A DNA stretch of 64,000 nt from Acidobacteriota bacterium. GTDB taxonomy: Bacteria; Acidobacteriota; Terriglobia; Terriglobales; Acidobacteriaceae. The DNA lies in contig JAJYAE010000001.1 in assembly GCA_021779695.1 (NCBI GenBank), positions 6,302-70,301 on the forward strand, written 5' to 3'. The notes under the pieces were generated by a model, which saw nothing but the letters and a program-made list of their open reading frames with translations, ran no database searches and was not told the origin of the DNA. The position numbers were made by a program, and so were the translations under genes. Position 1 is the first letter of the stretch; each line of letters starts with the position of its first letter. This document shows positions 60,953 to 64,000 of this stretch, in pieces.

Positions 60953-61471
60953 TCACTGCTGAGCCAGTTTCGTGACCGTCTGTGCGATGTCGCGCGCCAT
61001 GACGGTGAGAGTTCGCTGGGTTTGCCGGTGTGGAATCTCGACAAGATTGCAGCTGTTCGCGTGGTCCGTAGCTTTGGAGGGCTCGAAATCCATGGAACTA
61101 CGGCAGCGGCCGCACATAACCGCGTCATCCTGCACACGGTTCGAGCGCCGTTCGCGGTAGCAGAACCGGCAGGCTGCGACTGCGACATGGACATCCTGGC
61201 TCTGTGTTCGCTCGACGACGAACCGCACGGTGTGCCCGGAAACTGTCGTTTCGAACAGGTGCGGCCTATTCATTTGCAGCTTGGCAACACTGAGATGAAG
61301 GTCCTGATCTGCAGCAAGCTTTCGCGGATGCTCGGACCAGAACACTTTCACGATCACAAGGGCCGTCAGGAGAAGAGGCACCGCTAGAACCGCCAGCACG
61401 GGCCACAAGACATGCCACTGTTCGCGCAGAGAACTTCCTGCGGCTTTGGTCCTGATTCGATGATGACTCAT
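60953..61471 (-). CDS. FtrD-like membrane-bound iron-sulfur protein (DUF2318)
   Basis: The protein has 172 residues, with AAGGAGG before the ATG. One membrane helix lies at about 20-42. AACRFCYRERRS (Cys101, 104) and VMCGRCRSSMDF (Cys120, 123), then SCNLVEIP (Cys141), match the DUF2318/FtrD pattern. FtrD works in FtrABCD-type iron uptake in other bacteria. Here no FtrC-like permease is seen, and it sits with cytochromes. Confidence 0.75.
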   Translation of the reverse strand: MSHHRIRTKAAGSSLREQWHVLWPVLAVLAVPLLLTALVIVKVFWSEHPRKLAADQDLHLSVAKLQMNRPHLFETTVSGHTVRFVVERTQSQDVHVAVAACRFCYRERRSNRVQDDAVMCGRCRSSMDFEPSKATDHANSCNLVEIPHRQTQRTLTVMARDIAQTVTKLAQQ

Positions 61472-61516
61472 CCGATTCGCCTCCTTTTTCAGGCGCGCTC
61501 ACAGAACTCGAACTCT

Positions 61517-62428
61517 TCATTCAGCACTGGTGCCATTCATCAGGTCTTTCGCATCGCTTCGATTGCTGCTTACTGCAATGGCAAAGACCGCTCCGGCACT
61601 CTGCTCCCATGGCATTGCGCCCTGCGGCGCTGCCGGCGGACTCTTCAATCTCGTGACTGCGGAAAGCACTGCTGGGACGTACTGTCTTGTTTCAAAGGGT
61701 AGGAGTCTCAGTGAACTGAGTACGTTAAAGTCATTGCTTCGACTACGATCGATGGCGCGCTGAAGATTCTGCTCGCCGGTGTTGTACGCCGCAAGCGCCA
61801 GCGGCCAGGAGCCAAACTCGGAGTGAAGATCACGAAGATAGCGTGCCGCAGCGAGCGTGGATTTTTCAATATCGAGACGGTCGTCCTCGCTCGCATCCAC
61901 GGTCAATCCGTATCGGCGGGCGGTATTCGGCATGAGCTGCCAAATCCCGCGAGCACCTTTGGGAGAAAGCGCCATGGGATCTCCGCCGCTTTCGACAAGA
62001 ACCACCGCGGCCAATTCCTCCGGGATTCCAACTTCGCGCAGGATCGGATCGATCACCGGTTGCAAGAAAGTTATTCGAGACGGCACAGTCTTCGCTGACG
62101 AAGAACGCCGCCAGGCGTCATCGTGGCGGACGGTAACGTCTGCGCGGCTGGAATTGGACCCTGAATCCCTAACAGAGTCCTCCTGTGCAGCGGAAGCAAG
62201 AACTCCATCCGCTGCCTGCTCCAGGGAGGTGTTCCATGTGGCAAATGGAGAATCGACTGAAGCAATTCCGCGGTTACCGGGCGCGGCCTCCTGACTCCAT
62301 AAGGAGATGGCCGAAATGAGAAGGCAAAGGCCGGTTATGCTCGCATAACTCGCGGCCTGCACGGCAAAACGCACCGAGAAGACCGAACGAGCGTTCCACC
62401 GGTTTGGTTTGGGTCGCCGAAAATTCAT
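61517..62428 (-). CDS. lytic transglycosylase
   Basis: The protein has 303 residues from the ATG at 62428. It has one N-terminal hydrophobic segment. The SLT domain (about 125-250) has the catalytic Glu in VLVESGGDP, with GARGIWQLMPNTARRYG and LALAAYNTGE. It cuts peptidoglycan, perhaps to seat envelope complexes made by the neighbours. Confidence 0.92.
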   Translation of the reverse strand: MNFRRPKPNRWNARSVFSVRFAVQAASYASITGLCLLISAISLWSQEAAPGNRGIASVDSPFATWNTSLEQAADGVLASAAQEDSVRDSGSNSSRADVTVRHDDAWRRSSSAKTVPSRITFLQPVIDPILREVGIPEELAAVVLVESGGDPMALSPKGARGIWQLMPNTARRYGLTVDASEDDRLDIEKSTLAAARYLRDLHSEFGSWPLALAAYNTGEQNLQRAIDRSRSNDFNVLSSLRLLPFETRQYVPAVLSAVTRLKSPPAAPQGAMPWEQSAGAVFAIAVSSNRSDAKDLMNGTSAE

Positions 62429-62485
62429 CTCATTCCCCACATGTTCCGGACCAACAAATCTCTTTTCCTCAACTGCAATCTGTCC

Positions 62486-63178
62486 TTATTGATTTGGCGC
62501 CATCTGTACTTTTTGAATCAGTTTTTCGACAGACTCGCTTTGAACCTTCCGGATAAGATCCTCCACTTTCTGCCGGTCAGCATAGTCGGGATGAACCTTC
62601 AACAGCCGTTCCCAGCATTCGATCGCGGCCTGGTCATTGTGCTTGCCCTGCCACTTTACGATGCCCAGGTTGAAAAGCGTATTTGGGTAATCCGGTTGGG
62701 AGCTTAGCACGGTCTCGTATTGCTGAATGGCCCCGTCCGGATTTCCCGAGTACCAGATAGCTGTTCCCATATCCGTCCGGACGTTCACGTCCTGAGGCTG
62801 AAGGTTGAGGTATTTCTGGTAATAGCCGATTGCCTTTTCGTAATCGTGATTGTCGTAGTACGCATTGCCGATGTTGACCAGAAGATCGGGATCGTTCGGG
62901 TTGTCTTCGAGACGCCGCAGAAGCGGTCGAATTCTGCCGTCAAAGTTGGCCGATGAGTTGGAATCCGCTCTCTGATCCGTGCCCGATGGACTGGCAACGG
63001 ATGCCGAGGACGAGGAACTGCGAAACAGGTATCCGAGGGCAATACCAAGTACGAGTACCGCGAGCGCCACCAGGGCGAACTGACCCGGTCTTAAGAAGTT
63101 CGACCGTGATCGAAGAACGCTGAGCGATGAAGCCTTCATCTTTGCCTCCGCGTCGCCCAGACGGTTTGTGTCAGCCAT
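62486..63178 (-). CDS. TPR protein with one membrane helix
   Basis: The protein has 230 residues. A membrane helix lies at about 33-52, followed by a Ser-rich linker, then three or so TPR units (DLLVNIGNAYYDNHDYEKAI; NTLFNLGIVKWQGKHNDQAA). The form resembles NrfG/CcmH-type assembly factors for c-type cytochromes, which fits the haem proteins nearby, but the match is general. Confidence 0.85.
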   Translation of the reverse strand: MADTNRLGDAEAKMKASSLSVLRSRSNFLRPGQFALVALAVLVLGIALGYLFRSSSSSASVASPSGTDQRADSNSSANFDGRIRPLLRRLEDNPNDPDLLVNIGNAYYDNHDYEKAIGYYQKYLNLQPQDVNVRTDMGTAIWYSGNPDGAIQQYETVLSSQPDYPNTLFNLGIVKWQGKHNDQAAIECWERLLKVHPDYADRQKVEDLIRKVQSESVEKLIQKVQMAPNQ

Positions 63179-63202
63179 CCGGGCCTGCTATTCTTTTGTG
63201 TT

Positions 63203-64000
63203 TTATGCATGACTCGCCTCCTCGTGGTGGCTGTGCCGCATCTGCCATCCACGCCACATCTCGTAAATCACCGGGATCACGATCAGCGTCAGAATGGTCG
63301 ACGTCACCATGCCGCCCACCATGGGAGCGGCAATGCGCTTCATGACATCGGCGCCCGTGCCGTGGCTCCACATAATAGGAAGCAGACCGGCGATGATGGC
63401 GGTCACGGTCATCATCTTGGGCCGAACGCGCATCACCGCGCCCTCAATGATGGCGTCGTACAAATCGCGCCGCGTGATCATCGTCCCCCCCGCCAGGCGC
63501 CGGTCATAGACCTCGTCTAGATATACGATCATGACCACGCCGGTTTCAGCAGCGACGCCGGCGAGAGCGATGAACCCGACCCACACCGCGACGCTCGTGT
63601 TGTAACTGAGCAGGTACAACAGCCAGAACCCTCCGATCAGCGCAAACGGCAGAGAGAGCATGACAATCATGGTCTTGGCGAAGGAGTGAAAATTGGTATA
63701 AAGCAGCACAAGGATGATCAGCAGCGTGAGCGGAATGACGTACTTCAATGTCTGCTTCGCGTGCTCCATGTACTCCCATTGGCCGCTCCAGTTGAGGTAA
63801 TACCCTGGTGGCAGCTTGACCTTCTGGTTGACGACCTGCATAGCATTGTGAACATAGGTGCCGATGTCGACGCCCGCCACATCCACATAGACATAGCCCA
63901 CGGGAACCGCGCCTTCCGTCTTGATGACGGGCGGCCCCATGGTTACCCGGATGTCTGCGAGCTGGGTTATTGGCACCTGTGCTCCGCCCGGAGTTGCGAC
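63203..64000 (-). CDS. CusA/CzcA-type RND efflux pump, C-terminal part
   Basis: The frame is open to the right edge, so only about the last 265 residues are present. GYVYVDVAGVDIGTYVHNAM is part of the periplasmic funnel. FIALAGVAAETGVVMIVYLD and MMTVTAIIAGLLPIMWS are membrane helices of heavy-metal RND pumps; AAETGVVM is typical of the Cu/Ag subgroup. It would export metal ions with the CusB-like and TolC-like proteins expected beyond the window. Confidence 0.93.
   Translation of the reverse strand, partial: VATPGGAQVPITQLADIRVTMGPPVIKTEGAVPVGYVYVDVAGVDIGTYVHNAMQVVNQKVKLPPGYYLNWSGQWEYMEHAKQTLKYVIPLTLLIILVLLYTNFHSFAKTMIVMLSLPFALIGGFWLLYLLSYNTSVAVWVGFIALAGVAAETGVVMIVYLDEVYDRRLAGGTMITRRDLYDAIIEGAVMRVRPKMMTVTAIIAGLLPIMWSHGTGADVMKRIAAPMVGGMVTSTILTLIVIPVIYEMWRGWQMRHSHHEEASHA

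Noticed and set aside
1..64000. CRISPR array
   Set aside because: No series of short, evenly spaced repeats was seen on reading; the only long exact repeat noticed is the 50-base pair around IS66.

Overview
The window looks like one stretch of a large conjugative plasmid or integrated plasmid-like element from an Acidobacteriota (Terriglobia-like) soil bacterium. Support for that host is the ADOP-type duplicated permease next to a PadR regulator, a TonB-dependent receptor with a carboxypeptidase-like N-terminal domain, short basic proteins and a moderately high G+C content. It is an inference from gene families, not from a marker gene: no rRNA or tRNA was found.

The backbone is plasmid biology, nearly all on the + strand. 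From the left edge it holds the C-terminus of a TraD-type coupling protein, a replication-relaxation protein (about 1.7-2.5 kb), a primase of the archaeo-eukaryotic type with a zinc finger (5.8-6.8 kb), small membrane proteins, SSB (8.4 kb), a Rad52/22-like annealing protein (9.8 kb), a DUF6094 methyltransferase (11.3 kb), a SNF2-like helicase (21.7 kb), a Fis-type zinc-ribbon regulator and an orphan C-terminal domain of B12-dependent ribonucleotide reductase (25.1 kb). Next come a PRTRC cassette (C, F, B, ThiF at 29.4-32.4 kb, E at 34.4 kb) and the MoxR / DUF3150 / VWA-metallopeptidase triad (43.9-45.9 kb and 53.1-54.3 kb). PRTRC C, B and ThiF resemble a ubiquitin-like modifier, an E2 and an E1.

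This backbone is cut repeatedly by cargo, mostly on the - strand. At 13.2-21.4 kb lies a CusRS-like two-component operon with a TonB receptor and a YncE-like propeller, divergent from a nine-haem cytochrome. At 25.8-28.9 kb is an ADOP permease with its PadR regulator. At 32.4-34.0 kb are a VapBC-type toxin-antitoxin pair and a YecA/SEC-C gene. At 35.3-38.9 kb are a serine resolvase, a CcbP-like gene and an IS66 element, flanked by two pieces of one zinc-ribbon gene. At 39.4-43.8 kb is a short prokaryotic Argonaute with a SIR2-ATPase-APAZ partner. At 46-52.8 kb is a MacAB-like efflux operon with a divergent MarR regulator; it splits the MoxR triad.

From 54.5 kb to the right edge the content changes to an envelope electron-transfer and metal-handling cluster on the - strand. 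It holds a Met-rich DUF4382-like lipoprotein, a cytidylate-kinase-like membrane fusion protein, a dihaem cytochrome, a haem-porin fusion, a Cys-rich exported protein, a small exported three-Cys protein, an FtrD-like iron-sulfur protein, a lytic transglycosylase, a TPR protein and the C-terminal part of a CusA-type RND pump. The most interesting systems are the Argonaute operon with its three-domain effector and the plasmid ubiquitin-like cassette.
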